DNA from: Bacteroidia bacterium | GTDB taxonomy: Bacteria > Bacteroidota > Bacteroidia > Bacteroidales > Azobacteroidaceae | Reading direction: 5' to 3' | Assembly: GCA_025996815.1 (NCBI GenBank) | Contig: BNTT01000037.1 | Location: 1-24,728 of the forward strand | DNA: 24,728 bases | Shown: piece after piece, positions 7,085-16,218 of the stretch | Layout: each line of letters begins with the position of its first letter | Position numbering within the stretch: position 1 is the stretch's first letter | Notes under the pieces: model-generated | The model's input: the letters and a program-made list of their open reading frames with translations, nothing else | What the model was told of the DNA's origin: nothing | The model's database searches: none | Translations under genes and position numbers: made by a program

Positions 7085-7172
7085 TAGCCCGTAGGGCTTT
7101 CATATCAATAGAAAAACCGCCCTCATCCATATATTGCCCGTAGGGCATTCACGGTGAAAGCCCTACGGGCTA
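7085..7172. repeat. Palindromic repeat element with 18-bp perfect arms
   Basis: TAGCCCGTAGGGCTTTCA (7085-7102) and its exact reverse complement (7155-7172) flank 52 bases that contain the shorter palindrome TGCCCGTAGGGCA (7135-7147). GCCCGTAGGGC thus occurs three times in either orientation. It does not code. It abuts the truncated nuclease remnant and may have ended it by insertion. Confidence 0.75.
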
Positions 7173-7261
7173 TGGGGTTTTGACAAAACGTTTTATTTTT
7201 GAATTATGCAAATAATAAAATTTTTTTTGCAATTATTATTTCATAATTCATAATTATTTCA

Positions 7262-7269
7262 TACCTTTG
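7262..7269 (+). promoter_or_regulatory. Promoter of the frdCAB operon (-7 element)
   Basis: TACCTTTG lies 38 bases before the frdC start, after a very AT-rich stretch. The -33 element is not clear. It is the only promoter-like site before the operon. Confidence 0.6.
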
Positions 7270-7307
7270 CAGCCTGATTCAAATAACAATTAAACAACTT
7301 TTTTAAT

Positions 7308-7991
7308 ATGTATTGGCTTTTTAATTCTTCTATCGGCAGGAAGTTCATCATGAGCATCACGGGGACTTGCCTCGTGCTATTTCTGCTTTTTCACATGACC
7401 ATGAACCTGGTTTTGGTTTTTTCGACCGAAGCCTACGACATGATTTGTGAATTTTTGGGTGCCAATTGGTATGCGGTGGTGGCTACGCTGGCTTTGGCGG
7501 GCGGGTTTGCAATCCACATCCTCTATGGCACATGGTTGACGCTGCAAAACAAGTGGGCGCGCGGGGCGGAAGGTTATTCGTCCGGCAACAAAACGCCAAC
7601 GGAATGGGCTGCGAAAAACATGTACGTCCTGGGACTGCTCATCTTCCTGGGGCTGGTTGTCCACTTGTGCAATTTCTGGTACAAAATGCAGTTCGCCGAA
7701 CTGATTCATTCGCCGGATGCCATTGCCGCAGGGTCGGGGTTGGTCATCGAACTGTTTTCAAAGGGCATTTACGTGGTCATCTACCTCGCGTGGCTGTGGA
7801 CACTGTGGTTTCACCTCACGCACGGCGTGTGGAGCGCGTTTCAAACGCTCGGCTGGAACAACAAAACGTGGTATAAGCGCGTGCATTTCATTGCCTACAT
7901 TGTGGCAACGATTATCGCGTTAGGTTTTGCCGTCTGCCCGATTTATTTTAGTGCAGTACACCTCTGCAACGGTACAATGACATTATTTTAA
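7308..7991 (+). CDS. frdC: Succinate dehydrogenase/fumarate reductase cytochrome b558 subunit
   Basis: The protein has 227 residues with five hydrophobic spans, at about 14-37, 55-76, 105-125, 150-175 and 190-215. This is the single-subunit B-type membrane anchor that carries two hemes b and the quinone site. Histidines within or beside the spans are H29, H70, H119, H169 and H172; four of them should be heme ligands by family analogy. It starts the operon, 13 bases before the flavoprotein gene, in the C-A-B order usual for Bacteroidetes. In this phylum the complex usually works as menaquinol:fumarate reductase in succinate-forming anaerobes, but direction cannot be read from the sequence. Confidence 0.93.
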   Translation: MYWLFNSSIGRKFIMSITGTCLVLFLLFHMTMNLVLVFSTEAYDMICEFLGANWYAVVATLALAGGFAIHILYGTWLTLQNKWARGAEGYSSGNKTPTEWAAKNMYVLGLLIFLGLVVHLCNFWYKMQFAELIHSPDAIAAGSGLVIELFSKGIYVVIYLAWLWTLWFHLTHGVWSAFQTLGWNNKTWYKRVHFIAYIVATIIALGFAVCPIYFSAVHLCNGTMTLF

Positions 7992-8004
7992 TATACATAT
8001 AAAT

Positions 8005-9948
8005 ATGGCAAAATTAGAAGCAAAAATTCCGGCGGGACCGCTCGCCGAGAAATGGACGAATTATAAGGACCACCAGAAATTGGTGAATCCTGCCAACAAG
8101 CGTCGCTTAGACGTGATTGTGGTGGGCACCGGCTTGGCGGGAGCTTCGGCTGCCGCTTCGCTGGGCGAGTTGGGTTTCAATGTGCTGAATTTCTGTATTC
8201 AGGACTCGCCGCGGCGGGCACATTCCATTGCCGCTCAGGGCGGTATCAATGCCGCGAAAAATTATCAAAACGACGGCGACTCGGTTTACCGTCTGTTTTA
8301 CGACACCATCAAGGGCGGCGACTACCGCGCCCGCGAAGCCAATGTCTATCGCCTGGCGGAGGTGTCGAACAGTATCATCGACCAATGTGTGGCGCAGGGA
8401 GTGCCTTTCGCCCGCGAATATGGCGGCTTGCTCGACAACCGCTCATTCGGTGGCGCACAAGTGTCGCGCACGTTTTATGCCAAAGGGCAAACCGGTCAGC
8501 AGTTGCTTCTCGGTGCCTACTCGGCTTTGAGCCGTCAGGTGGAAAAAGGCTCGGTGAAACTCTTCACCCGCTACGAGATGTTGGATTTGGTGCTGATTGA
8601 CGGTCGCGCCCGCGGCATCATCGCCCGCAATCTGGTAACCGGAAAAATCGAACGCTTCGCCGCTCACGCCGTCGTCATCGGCTCCGGAGGCTATGGCAAC
8701 ACGTTTTTCCTGTCCACCAACGCGATGAACAGCAATGGCTCGGCAGCGATACAGTGCTACCGCAAGGGTGCGCTGTTTGCCAATCCGGCTTTCGCGCAAA
8801 TCCACCCGACGTGTATTCCCGTGCACGGCGAATTTCAGTCGAAACTCACCCTGATGTCCGAATCGTTGCGCAACGACGGGCGTATCTGGGTGCCGGAAAA
8901 ATTGAAAGATGCCAAAGCCATTCAGGCAGGCACTCTGAAGCCGACGGACATCCCCGAAGAAGACCGCGACTACTATCTGGAACGTCGCTACCCCGCTTTT
9001 GGCAACTTGGTGCCGCGCGATGTGGCTTCCCGTGCCGCCAAAGAGCGTTGCGATGCCGGTTTTGGTGTCAATAACACCGGTTTGGCGGTCTATTTAGACT
9101 TTTCGGCGGCTATTCAGCGGCTGGGCTTGAAGACCGTGGAGGCGCGTTACGGCAACCTGTTTCAGATGTACGAAAAAATCACGGACGAAAATCCATACAA
9201 AACGCCGATGATGATTTTCCCCGCCATCCACTACACGATGGGCGGCTTGTGGGTCGATTATGAATTGATGACCACCGTGCAGGGCTGTTTCGCGATAGGC
9301 GAGGCGAATTTCTCCGACCACGGTGCCAACCGCCTGGGGGCTTCGGCATTGATGCAGGGGCTGGCAGACGGCTATTTCGTGTTGCCCTACACCATTCAGA
9401 ACTACCTGTCAGACCAAATCGGCGTGCCCCGCTTCAGCGTGGAACGTCCCGAATTTGAGGCGGCAGAGCAGGCGGTGGAAAGCAAAATCGCCAAATTGAT
9501 GAGCATTCAGGGCAGCCGCTCGGTGGATACGTTCCACAAGGCATTGGGTCACATCATGTGGAACAATGTGGGTATGGCTCGCACCAAAGCATCGCTGGAA
9601 ACGGCACTGAAAGAAATACTCCAATTGAGAAAAGAATTTTGGGCAGACGTGTTCATCCCCGGCGAGCCAAACACCCTGAATACGGAGTTGGAAAAAGCCC
9701 TGCGCGTGGCAGACTTCTTCGACATCGGCGAACTGATGGCTCTGGACGGTCTAAACCGCAACGAATCGTGCGGCGGACACTTCCGCGAAGAGTATCAAAC
9801 GCCCGAAGGCGAAGCCCTGCGCGACGATGAAAAGTATGCCTACGCTTCCTGCTGGCAATTTGCAGGCGACGGCAAAGAGCCGGAACTTATCAAGGAGCCA
9901 TTAGATTATGAGTTTGTACAACGTCAACAAAGAAATTATAAATCGTAA
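8005..9948 (+). CDS. frdA: Succinate dehydrogenase/fumarate reductase flavoprotein subunit
   Basis: The protein has 647 residues, normal for the family. The FAD-binding GTGLAG motif is at about 41-46. The covalent FAD histidine is expected at H73 in [15 protein letters not shown]. Other hallmarks are [24 protein letters not shown], the HYTMGG active-site segment and [22 protein letters not shown]. It interconverts succinate and fumarate and passes electrons to the iron-sulfur subunit encoded immediately downstream. The gene is complete. GC content is clearly higher than in the neighbouring toxin-antitoxin island. Confidence 0.97.
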   Translation: MAKLEAKIPAGPLAEKWTNYKDHQKLVNPANKRRLDVIVVGTGLAGASAAASLGELGFNVLNFCIQDSPRRAHSIAAQGGINAAKNYQNDGDSVYRLFYDTIKGGDYRAREANVYRLAEVSNSIIDQCVAQGVPFAREYGGLLDNRSFGGAQVSRTFYAKGQTGQQLLLGAYSALSRQVEKGSVKLFTRYEMLDLVLIDGRARGIIARNLVTGKIERFAAHAVVIGSGGYGNTFFLSTNAMNSNGSAAIQCYRKGALFANPAFAQIHPTCIPVHGEFQSKLTLMSESLRNDGRIWVPEKLKDAKAIQAGTLKPTDIPEEDRDYYLERRYPAFGNLVPRDVASRAAKERCDAGFGVNNTGLAVYLDFSAAIQRLGLKTVEARYGNLFQMYEKITDENPYKTPMMIFPAIHYTMGGLWVDYELMTTVQGCFAIGEANFSDHGANRLGASALMQGLADGYFVLPYTIQNYLSDQIGVPRFSVERPEFEAAEQAVESKIAKLMSIQGSRSVDTFHKALGHIMWNNVGMARTKASLETALKEILQLRKEFWADVFIPGEPNTLNTELEKALRVADFFDIGELMALDGLNRNESCGGHFREEYQTPEGEALRDDEKYAYASCWQFAGDGKEPELIKEPLDYEFVQRQQRNYKS

Positions 9949-9955
9949 AACGGTT

Positions 9956-10711
9956 ATGGATAAAGAAATCAATGTAAAAGTGCGCGTTTGGCGTCAGCAA
10001 GGACCCAAAGCAAAAGGTCATTTTGAGACTTACAAATTGGAAAAAATCTCCGGCGGCACGTCGTTTTTGGAGATGCTCGACATCTTGAACGAACAGTTGA
10101 TTCGCGACAAGAAGGAGCCGGTGGTGTTCGACAACGATTGCCGCGAAGGTATTTGCGGGATGTGCTCGCTCTATATCAACGGGCATCCGCACGGTCCCGA
10201 CGACCTGATTACGACCTGCCAGCTCCACATGCGCCATTTCAAGGATGGTCAAACGATTACCGTGGAGCCATGGCGTTCGGCAGCGTTTCCTGTCGTGCGC
10301 GACTTGATGGTCGACCGTCAGGCGTTCGACAAAATCATTCAAGCCGGCGGCTATGTGAATGTCAATACCGGCGGTGTGCCCGATGCCAATGCGACGCCAA
10401 TATCCAAGTTGGATGCCGACGAAGCGATGGATGCCGCGAGTTGTATCGGTTGCGGAGCGTGCGTGGCGGCTTGTAAGAACGGCTCGGCGATGCTCTTCGT
10501 GTCGGCAAAAGTGAGCCAGTTGGCACTCTTGCCCCAAGGCAAAGTGGAGGCAAAAGCCCGCGCCAGGGCGATGGTGAAGCGGATGGACGAACTCGGCTTC
10601 GGCAATTGCACCAACACCCGCGCCTGCGAACTCGAATGCCCCAAAGGCGTGAGTATCAGCAACATCGCACGCATGAATCGCTCCTATTTAGGTGCGAAAC
10701 TGAGTGAGTGA
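9956..10711 (+). CDS. frdB: Succinate dehydrogenase/fumarate reductase iron-sulfur subunit
   Basis: The protein has 251 residues from the ATG at 9956, seven bases after the frdA stop. An upstream ATG at 9908 would overlap frdA by 41 bp and add residues foreign to the family. The N-terminal [2Fe-2S] ferredoxin domain shows CREGICGMC at about 62-70 and a further Cys in TTCQLH. The C-terminal domain shows [11 protein letters not shown] at about 163-173 and [12 protein letters not shown] at about 219-230, the ligands of the remaining two clusters. It carries electrons from FrdA to the cytochrome b subunit FrdC. Confidence 0.96.
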   Translation: MDKEINVKVRVWRQQGPKAKGHFETYKLEKISGGTSFLEMLDILNEQLIRDKKEPVVFDNDCREGICGMCSLYINGHPHGPDDLITTCQLHMRHFKDGQTITVEPWRSAAFPVVRDLMVDRQAFDKIIQAGGYVNVNTGGVPDANATPISKLDADEAMDAASCIGCGACVAACKNGSAMLFVSAKVSQLALLPQGKVEAKARARAMVKRMDELGFGNCTNTRACELECPKGVSISNIARMNRSYLGAKLSE

Positions 10712-10726
10712 AAAAGCGCAAACGCT

Positions 10727-12220
10727 ATGCTACAACAACAACTGCAACAGCACCAATGGAAAGCCTTCAGGCGCAATCCCATGTTTGAACGCAACATGGG
10801 CGTGCGGATTTTTATGTGCATCTCGCTTGGCTTTTTGGCTGTGGAACTTTTTATGATTGGCGTTTTTCTGGACAAACTTTTGCTCAAAGTTGGCACTTAC
10901 ACGTATGCCATTGATGTCTTCAATTCGATTGTCCTTTATTTGTTTGTCGTCGATTTTGTGGTGAAATTTTTTTGGAAGACCAATCAGTCGATGCAGATTG
11001 CGCCGTATCTTGCGCTGCCGATTAAGCGAAATCGGCTGTATAACTTTTTGTTAATCAAGGAGTTTAGCAGTTTTTGGAATCTCTTTTGGCTGTTTCCGAT
11101 AGTGCCTTTCGCGCTCAAGTCTATTACGCCCTATTTCGGGTTTGGGACGGCGATTTTGTATATCCTGTTTTTCTACCTGCTCTGCGTGGGTGTCAGTTTG
11201 CTGGTCAATTTTATTAACAATCTGCTCAACAAGAGTTTTTGGTTTTATCTGTTGCCTTTGGTGCTGGTTGCCGTGCCGTGTGTTGTTCTATTCGCGACCA
11301 CGATTCCGTTGGGTGAGTATATGCAAAAGGCGGGCGATTTGGTGCTGAATGTTCAGCCGTCGATTTGGAGCGGATTATTCATGCTATTGACTGTGCTTTG
11401 GGTGGTGAATTTGAATCAGATGGATACGGCGGTGTATAGAGAATTGCAGGGCGAAAAAATTGACAAGGCATCGTCCTTTTCAAGTGTGGCGTTCTTAGAC
11501 CGCTTCGGTGCTATTGGGGATTATATGAATTTGGAAATCAAGATGATACTGCGCTCGCCACGCCTGAAACAAACAGTACTTGCCGGCATGTTTTTCATTG
11601 TGTACTTTTTTGCAATACTCTATATAGATATGTTTTATGCACTGCGGACAGGTCTTGGAAGTTACAATACGTATTTCTTTGGAATCACGACGATTGGTAT
11701 ATTTGGAATAACGATGGGGCAATTCATCTTCACGGCGGAATCGTCATTCTTCGATGGCTTGATGTCGCGCAAGGTGTCGATGTATGAAGCCCTGAAAAGC
11801 AAATATGTGTTGTATTCCACTCATTCACTGTTGGTTACACTTTTGTTGCTGATACCTGTGTGGCATGGAAAATTGAGCTTGTTGTTGCTGGTATCACTTT
11901 TCTTTTATACGGTGGGACCTATTTATTTTATGAGTTTTCAAAATGCCGTCTATAATAAAAACTATTTAGACCTGTTCGACAAGGGTACGATGAATTGGAA
12001 AGGGCAGTCGGGCACTACGGTGGTTCTCTCAATGGTTACCATGTTTGTGCCGGTTATACTCGTCGCAATCATTGGCGGGATATTCGGCGAAACCGCAACG
12101 TGCATGTTTATGCTGATTGTGGGGATGGCATTTACATTCACGTCAAAATATTGGTTAAGAAACATTTACAAACGCTTTGAGAAGCGCAAATATAAAAATA
12201 TGGAGGGATTTCGGTCATGA
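10727..12220 (+). CDS. DUF5687-type ABC transporter permease
   Basis: The protein has 497 residues with about ten to twelve strongly hydrophobic spans and the N terminus FRRNPMFERNMGVRIF typical of this Bacteroidetes permease group. It overlaps the ATPase gene by 4 bp (ATGA), so the two should form one exporter-type ABC transporter. The substrate is unknown. The gene begins 15 bases after frdB with no promoter in between, so read-through from the frd operon is likely. Family assignment is by recollection of the motif pattern and context. Confidence 0.8.
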   Translation: MLQQQLQQHQWKAFRRNPMFERNMGVRIFMCISLGFLAVELFMIGVFLDKLLLKVGTYTYAIDVFNSIVLYLFVVDFVVKFFWKTNQSMQIAPYLALPIKRNRLYNFLLIKEFSSFWNLFWLFPIVPFALKSITPYFGFGTAILYILFFYLLCVGVSLLVNFINNLLNKSFWFYLLPLVLVAVPCVVLFATTIPLGEYMQKAGDLVLNVQPSIWSGLFMLLTVLWVVNLNQMDTAVYRELQGEKIDKASSFSSVAFLDRFGAIGDYMNLEIKMILRSPRLKQTVLAGMFFIVYFFAILYIDMFYALRTGLGSYNTYFFGITTIGIFGITMGQFIFTAESSFFDGLMSRKVSMYEALKSKYVLYSTHSLLVTLLLLIPVWHGKLSLLLLVSLFFYTVGPIYFMSFQNAVYNKNYLDLFDKGTMNWKGQSGTTVVLSMVTMFVPVILVAIIGGIFGETATCMFMLIVGMAFTFTSKYWLRNIYKRFEKRKYKNMEGFRS

Positions 12221-12924
12221 TAGTAATAAACGATTTAGAAAAACGGTTTGAGGACAAAGTCGCGTTGAACATTCCCGAACTGAGGGTAGAAAAAGGCACC
12301 CTGTTGGGTCTGGTGGGCAATAATGGCGCGGGAAAGACGACTTTGTTTCGCCTCGTTTTGGATTTGCTGAAAGCCGATTCGGGCTATGTGCAGAGTGGCG
12401 GCGCGGATGTCAGCTGTTCGGAGGCGTGGAAAGCATACACCGGCTCGTTTATCGACAACCGGTTTTTGATTGATTTCCTCACGCCGGAAGAGTATTTTTC
12501 GTTCGTGGGCGACACCTACGGCTTGACGAAAGACGATTTGGATGCCCGCCTCTCTGCGTTCGAGCGTTTTATGAACGGCGAGATATTTGGGCAAAAAAAA
12601 TACATCCGCAATTTTTCGGCAGGCAACAAGCAAAAAATCGGCATCATCGCCGCCATGATGATTCAGCCGGAAGTGCTGATTTTGGACGAGCCATTCAATT
12701 TCCTCGACCCGTCGTCGCAAATCGAAATCCGGAATATGATACAGAAAATGAACCGCGAACGCCAAACAACGGTGCTAATATCGAGCCACAACCTCAGTTA
12801 CACCACCGACATCGCCACGCGAATGGTGCTCCTGGAGCGCGGCACAATCGTCAAGGATATGCCCAATTCGCCCGAAACCATCGCCGCGCTCAACGACTAT
12901 TTTATTCAAAAAGCGAATGATTAA
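12217..12924 (+). CDS. ABC transporter ATP-binding protein
   Basis: The protein has 235 residues. Walker A is GLVGNNGAGKTT (31-42), the signature is the variant FSAGNKQ (133-139) in place of LSGGQ, Walker B is VLILDEP (153-159), and the H-loop is in SSHN. It is translationally coupled to the permease (4-bp overlap). It hydrolyses ATP to drive the partner permease. The next gene, a dipeptidase, starts three bases after its stop, suggesting a three-gene transcription unit. Confidence 0.93.
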   Translation: MIVINDLEKRFEDKVALNIPELRVEKGTLLGLVGNNGAGKTTLFRLVLDLLKADSGYVQSGGADVSCSEAWKAYTGSFIDNRFLIDFLTPEEYFSFVGDTYGLTKDDLDARLSAFERFMNGEIFGQKKYIRNFSAGNKQKIGIIAAMMIQPEVLILDEPFNFLDPSSQIEIRNMIQKMNRERQTTVLISSHNLSYTTDIATRMVLLERGTIVKDMPNSPETIAALNDYFIQKAND

Positions 12925-12927
12925 GAA

Positions 12928-14043
12928 ATGTCTATCGCACGAAATCTGATAGTTTTGATTATGCTTACAGGGTTGTCTACTACGCACAAAGAGGGGATGT
13001 CGAAGACGGTGAAAGATATTCATTCGCGCATCTATACGATTGATTCTCACTGCGATACGCCGATGTTTTTCCCCTACAAAATTGATATTGGGCAGGACAA
13101 CAAGACGTTTACGGTGAACCCGCTCTTGCTCAACAAATCGGAGGACGACGGACCGCAGGATTACCAACTGAAAGTGACCATCCCCCAAATGCAGGAGGGG
13201 CTGCTGGATGCGGTTTTTATGATTGCCTACCTGCATCAGGGTGCGCGCGATACCAAATCATCGGAAAAAGCCGTCCAAAAGACCGAGAACATCCTCAAAG
13301 AACTCATCCGGCAAATCGAAAAAAACCAACAGACGGCAGGCTTGGCAAAATCATTCGCCGACCTGAAACGCCTGAAACGAGCGGGCAAAAAAGCCATCTT
13401 TCTCGGCATCGAAAACGGCTACGGGCTGGGCAAAGACCTCGGCAACGTGAAAAAATTTGCCGACCTGGGCGTGCGCTACATCACCCTGTCGCACAACGGC
13501 GACAATGACCTCTGCGATGCCGCCACCAAGAGCTATCAGGAGCACAACGGGCTGAGCGAATACGGCAAGGAGGTGGTGCGCGAGATGAACCGCTGCGGCA
13601 TCATGGTCGATATTTCGCACACGTCCGAAAAAACATCTTTCGACGTGCTGGAAGTCAGCACCAAGCCCATCATCGCCTCCCACTCGTCGGCAAAAGCGGT
13701 GCACAACCATCCGCGCAACGTGTCCGACAAGTTGATGCGCGCCATCGCAGCCAAAGGCGGCGTGATACAGGTGTGCCTCTACAGCCCGTTCCTGAAAAAA
13801 GGCGGGCAAGCAACCGTCAGCGACGCGGTCGACCACATCGACCACATCGTGACAACCGTTGGCATCGACCACGTCGGCATCGGCTCCGATTTCGACGGCG
13901 GCAGCGAACTCGCCGACGCCAAAGGAGCCGCCGACATGCCACAAATCACCGCCGAACTGCTGCGCCGCGGCTATTCCGAAAAAGAAATCGCCAAAATTTG
14001 GGGAGGTAATCTGATGCGGGTGTTGGAGAAACAAAAAAAATGA
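12928..14043 (+). CDS. Membrane dipeptidase, peptidase family M19
   Basis: The protein has 371 residues. The zinc-ligand pattern of renal-dipeptidase-like enzymes is visible: H41 and D43 in HCDTP, the bridging E162 in GIENG, H231 in DISHTS, H252 in ASHSS, HNHPRN near 259-264, and a late Asp in GIGSDFDGG. These enzymes cleave dipeptides, often with broad or D-residue specificity. The N terminus (MSIARNLIVLIMLTG) is a weak hydrophobic leader. An internal ATG at 12997 would give a cytosolic form, so localisation is uncertain. The spacing of three bases to the ABC gene suggests the transporter and the peptidase are co-expressed. Confidence 0.92.
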   Translation: MSIARNLIVLIMLTGLSTTHKEGMSKTVKDIHSRIYTIDSHCDTPMFFPYKIDIGQDNKTFTVNPLLLNKSEDDGPQDYQLKVTIPQMQEGLLDAVFMIAYLHQGARDTKSSEKAVQKTENILKELIRQIEKNQQTAGLAKSFADLKRLKRAGKKAIFLGIENGYGLGKDLGNVKKFADLGVRYITLSHNGDNDLCDAATKSYQEHNGLSEYGKEVVREMNRCGIMVDISHTSEKTSFDVLEVSTKPIIASHSSAKAVHNHPRNVSDKLMRAIAAKGGVIQVCLYSPFLKKGGQATVSDAVDHIDHIVTTVGIDHVGIGSDFDGGSELADAKGAADMPQITAELLRRGYSEKEIAKIWGGNLMRVLEKQKK

Positions 14044-14120
14044 AATGCTAATGAATTAGAAAAATTAGAATTATAAAATATTAAATAATAGAGCTACGCT
14101 CTTATTCTCAGACACTTAAA

Positions 14121-14222
14121 ATCGCCAAATTTGAAGTTCTACATAGAGAATAAGTTGCGAAGGTTCACGTCCTTGGGGCGTGAACTGTTCGTTGCTTATT
14201 TTGTAGAAAGGCGTTTGGCGAT
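14121..14222 (+). ncRNA. 102-nt long imperfect hairpin, possible structured RNA or leader element
   Basis: Nested complementary segments lie in order: ATCGCCAAA (14121-14129) with TTTGGCGAT (14214-14222); TTCTAC (14137-14142) with GTAGAA (14203-14208); AATAAG (14149-14154) with CTTATT (14195-14200); and at the tip GTTCACGTCC (14163-14172) with GGGCGTGAAC (14176-14185) around a 3-base loop. No ORF accounts for it. It lies in the 272-base gap before the 14316 gene. It could be a leader RNA, an independent small RNA or a palindromic mobile repeat; strand is assigned only by the downstream gene. Confidence 0.5.
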
Positions 14223-14282
14223 GCCGAAGTGTTAAATAAGCATTCACACGGGCAGTTCGACGCTTTTTTTGTTTGCCGATGA

Positions 14283-14313
14283 GTTTAAGAGTTTGAGCCA
14301 CAAACTCTTAAAC
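14283..14313 (+). promoter_or_regulatory. Perfect 13-bp hairpin ending two bases before a start codon
   Basis: GTTTAAGAGTTTG (14283-14295) and CAAACTCTTAAAC (14301-14313) pair without mismatch around AGCCA. The ATG of the next gene starts at 14316. The hairpin would cover the ribosome-binding region, so it may limit translation. It could alternatively be an operator palindrome. Confidence 0.6.
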
Positions 14314-14315
14314 AG

Positions 14316-16091
14316 ATGAAAACAAAAAACACATTGCCATTTTTGGCTGTCGGAGTGCTTTTCATAGCACTGAGTTTATTACTTTCCTTTGCGCCCGGCG
14401 TGGCGCGCGGTTGGGGACTGAATTATATCGCCTGTTTCGACCCTTGGGTCGTCGGTTTGTTTTACCTTTTATTGGTATGCTTCTGTCTGCCGCAGACCAA
14501 TCAATATTTAGTGGCTCAAATCACTGCTTTAAGTCGAAAATCTATCATTTCGACGCTACGAAAACACCGTTATCTGCTGTTTGCCGTCCTCAGCATTGCC
14601 GCCATTGGCGTGTTTCATCTGCTGCAAGTCAAATATTTTTTATTGGGCGACACCAATCTCAGAGCGTGGCAAATAGCGCAAGGGACAACCGTAAAACAAG
14701 AATATCTGACCATGGTATTGGGAAATTATTCGTATGCTTGGCTTCATGCTCATTTTGATTTCACAGCCTACCAAACCGTCCGATTGATAGACGACATTGC
14801 CGGATGCCTGTTTATCTTCTTCGCTTTGTGCACGGCTAATCTTTTGGGCAACACCTTTTTGAAAAAAGCGGCGGCATTCATAATCTCGACGCTTTCTTTA
14901 GCCATTTTGATGCAATTTTGTGGCTATCTCGAAATCTATGCTTTGCCTGTATTATTTCTTCGACTGTATCTTTTCACAAGTTTGTTGTATTTGAAAAACA
15001 AAACATATATCATTGTGCCCACATTGGTGCTGCTGCTGGGAATTGGGCTTCATTTGATGCTGGTTTGTATGCTTCCGTCGCTTATTTTCCTGTTTTATGG
15101 CAAAGTGCTTTGGAAAGAACCCTTTTTTAGAAGGAAAACCACGCTGGTCGTTCTGGCATTGTCGTCTATTTTTTTGCTGTCTACTGTGGCATGGATGGTT
15201 TTTCCGGTTGCAGAGTCCTTGCAGGCGATACACCCTTTGAAAGATGATGTCTATATGACTCTATTTTCAATCGCGCATTGCAAGGAATTTCTGAACTCAC
15301 AATTGCTGGGAGGCGGGATTGGGCTGTTTATATGGCTTCTGCTGCTGGTTTATAGCGTCGTTTTCAAAATAAAATACAATCTCACGGCTTGGTTTTTTCA
15401 GATTGCATCGGCGTCCTTTATTGGATTGCTGTTTGTGTTTAATTCCGACAGAGGCTCCGGGGATTGGGATATTTTTGCATTTGCCCCCGTTGTGTATAAT
15501 TTGAGCAACGCCTATTTCCTCGTGATGTTGCATGACAATAAAATTGTGAAAAATATCAAGTACGGCGTGTTGATGGTTGCAGGTTTTTCCATCCTGCACA
15601 CGTCGATGTGGCTGTTTACAAATAAAACTGATGCCTCAATTAAATGGGTTCAACACGCATTCAGGACAGACCCTGCTTCGATATACATACGCACATCATT
15701 TAACAATGAGTCCATGCTATCAATCATTTTTAGAAACAATGGACTGAATGAGTTGGCTGCGGTATGGGCTGAAAAGGCATATTTAAAGCATCGTGACAAC
15801 CCAAAATTTCCATACGATTATGCCATGGCACTGTTGAGAGTAAACAAAAAACAAGAGGCTTGTGCCATTTTGGAACAAGGAATAAAAGATTTTCCGGAGG
15901 ATGTTATGCTTTATTCAGCGTTAGCAAATTATTATGCGGAAACCACTAACGTTAATGCACTCTACAAGCATCTTGAGCAAATGGAACAACTGTATAAACA
16001 AAACCCGGAAGCATTTACAAGCCGGTTTTCGCAAAAGGAGTTAGATGAGTGTTGGGCGACACTTGCCGAACTTAGAAAGCAAACTGATTGA
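14316..16091 (+). CDS. Multi-span membrane protein with C-terminal TPR-like region (possible GT-C glycosyltransferase)
   Basis: The protein has 591 residues. Residues 1-440 contain roughly ten to twelve hydrophobic spans. After the third span, LLGDTNLRAW (109-118) places Asp112 in the first large extracytoplasmic loop, the position of the catalytic acid in GT-C glycosyltransferases. This is suggestive only. Residues about 455-585 are soluble and helical with TPR spacing (ELAAVWAEKAYL, NPKFPYDYAMALLRVNKKQEACAIL, FPEDVMLYSALANYYAE). A second membrane-TPR protein is encoded at 18387-20561. No named family is recognised with certainty. The start follows the perfect hairpin at 14283-14313. Confidence 0.8.
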   Translation: MKTKNTLPFLAVGVLFIALSLLLSFAPGVARGWGLNYIACFDPWVVGLFYLLLVCFCLPQTNQYLVAQITALSRKSIISTLRKHRYLLFAVLSIAAIGVFHLLQVKYFLLGDTNLRAWQIAQGTTVKQEYLTMVLGNYSYAWLHAHFDFTAYQTVRLIDDIAGCLFIFFALCTANLLGNTFLKKAAAFIISTLSLAILMQFCGYLEIYALPVLFLRLYLFTSLLYLKNKTYIIVPTLVLLLGIGLHLMLVCMLPSLIFLFYGKVLWKEPFFRRKTTLVVLALSSIFLLSTVAWMVFPVAESLQAIHPLKDDVYMTLFSIAHCKEFLNSQLLGGGIGLFIWLLLLVYSVVFKIKYNLTAWFFQIASASFIGLLFVFNSDRGSGDWDIFAFAPVVYNLSNAYFLVMLHDNKIVKNIKYGVLMVAGFSILHTSMWLFTNKTDASIKWVQHAFRTDPASIYIRTSFNNESMLSIIFRNNGLNELAAVWAEKAYLKHRDNPKFPYDYAMALLRVNKKQEACAILEQGIKDFPEDVMLYSALANYYAETTNVNALYKHLEQMEQLYKQNPEAFTSRFSQKELDECWATLAELRKQTD

Positions 16092-16105
16092 AAACCCATA
16101 AGGGT

Positions 16106-16141
16106 AATGCGTTTGAATGAACTGCTAATTACGCATTTTTT
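16106..16141 (+). terminator. Intrinsic terminator after the 14316 gene
   Basis: AATGCGT (16106-16112) and ACGCATT (16131-16137) form a 7-bp stem that runs into a T-tract. A small ACCC/GGGT hairpin lies just before it. It lies 15 bases after the stop codon. Confidence 0.6.
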
Positions 16142-16186
16142 GCAAAATAAGTACAAAAAATATTTGGTAGATTAAAAAAGAAGTTG

Positions 16187-16194
16187 TACCTTTG
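16187..16194 (+). promoter_or_regulatory. Promoter (-7) of the RhuM gene
   Basis: TACCTTTG lies 25 bases before the ATG at 16219. TATTTGG sits about 20 bases upstream as the -33 element. The region resembles cassettes 1-3 but lacks their palindrome. Confidence 0.6.
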
Positions 16195-16218
16195 TCGCCG
16201 AAACAAATAAATAAGACA

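Noticed and set aside
13351..14034. Minus-strand frame of 227 codons opposite the dipeptidase
   Set aside because: The plus strand carries a complete M19 enzyme with all metal ligands; the opposite frame is a composition artefact.
16192..16218. Upstream TTG start for RhuM
   Set aside because: The TTG is part of the -7 promoter element; the ATG at 16219 is the first possible start on the transcript.
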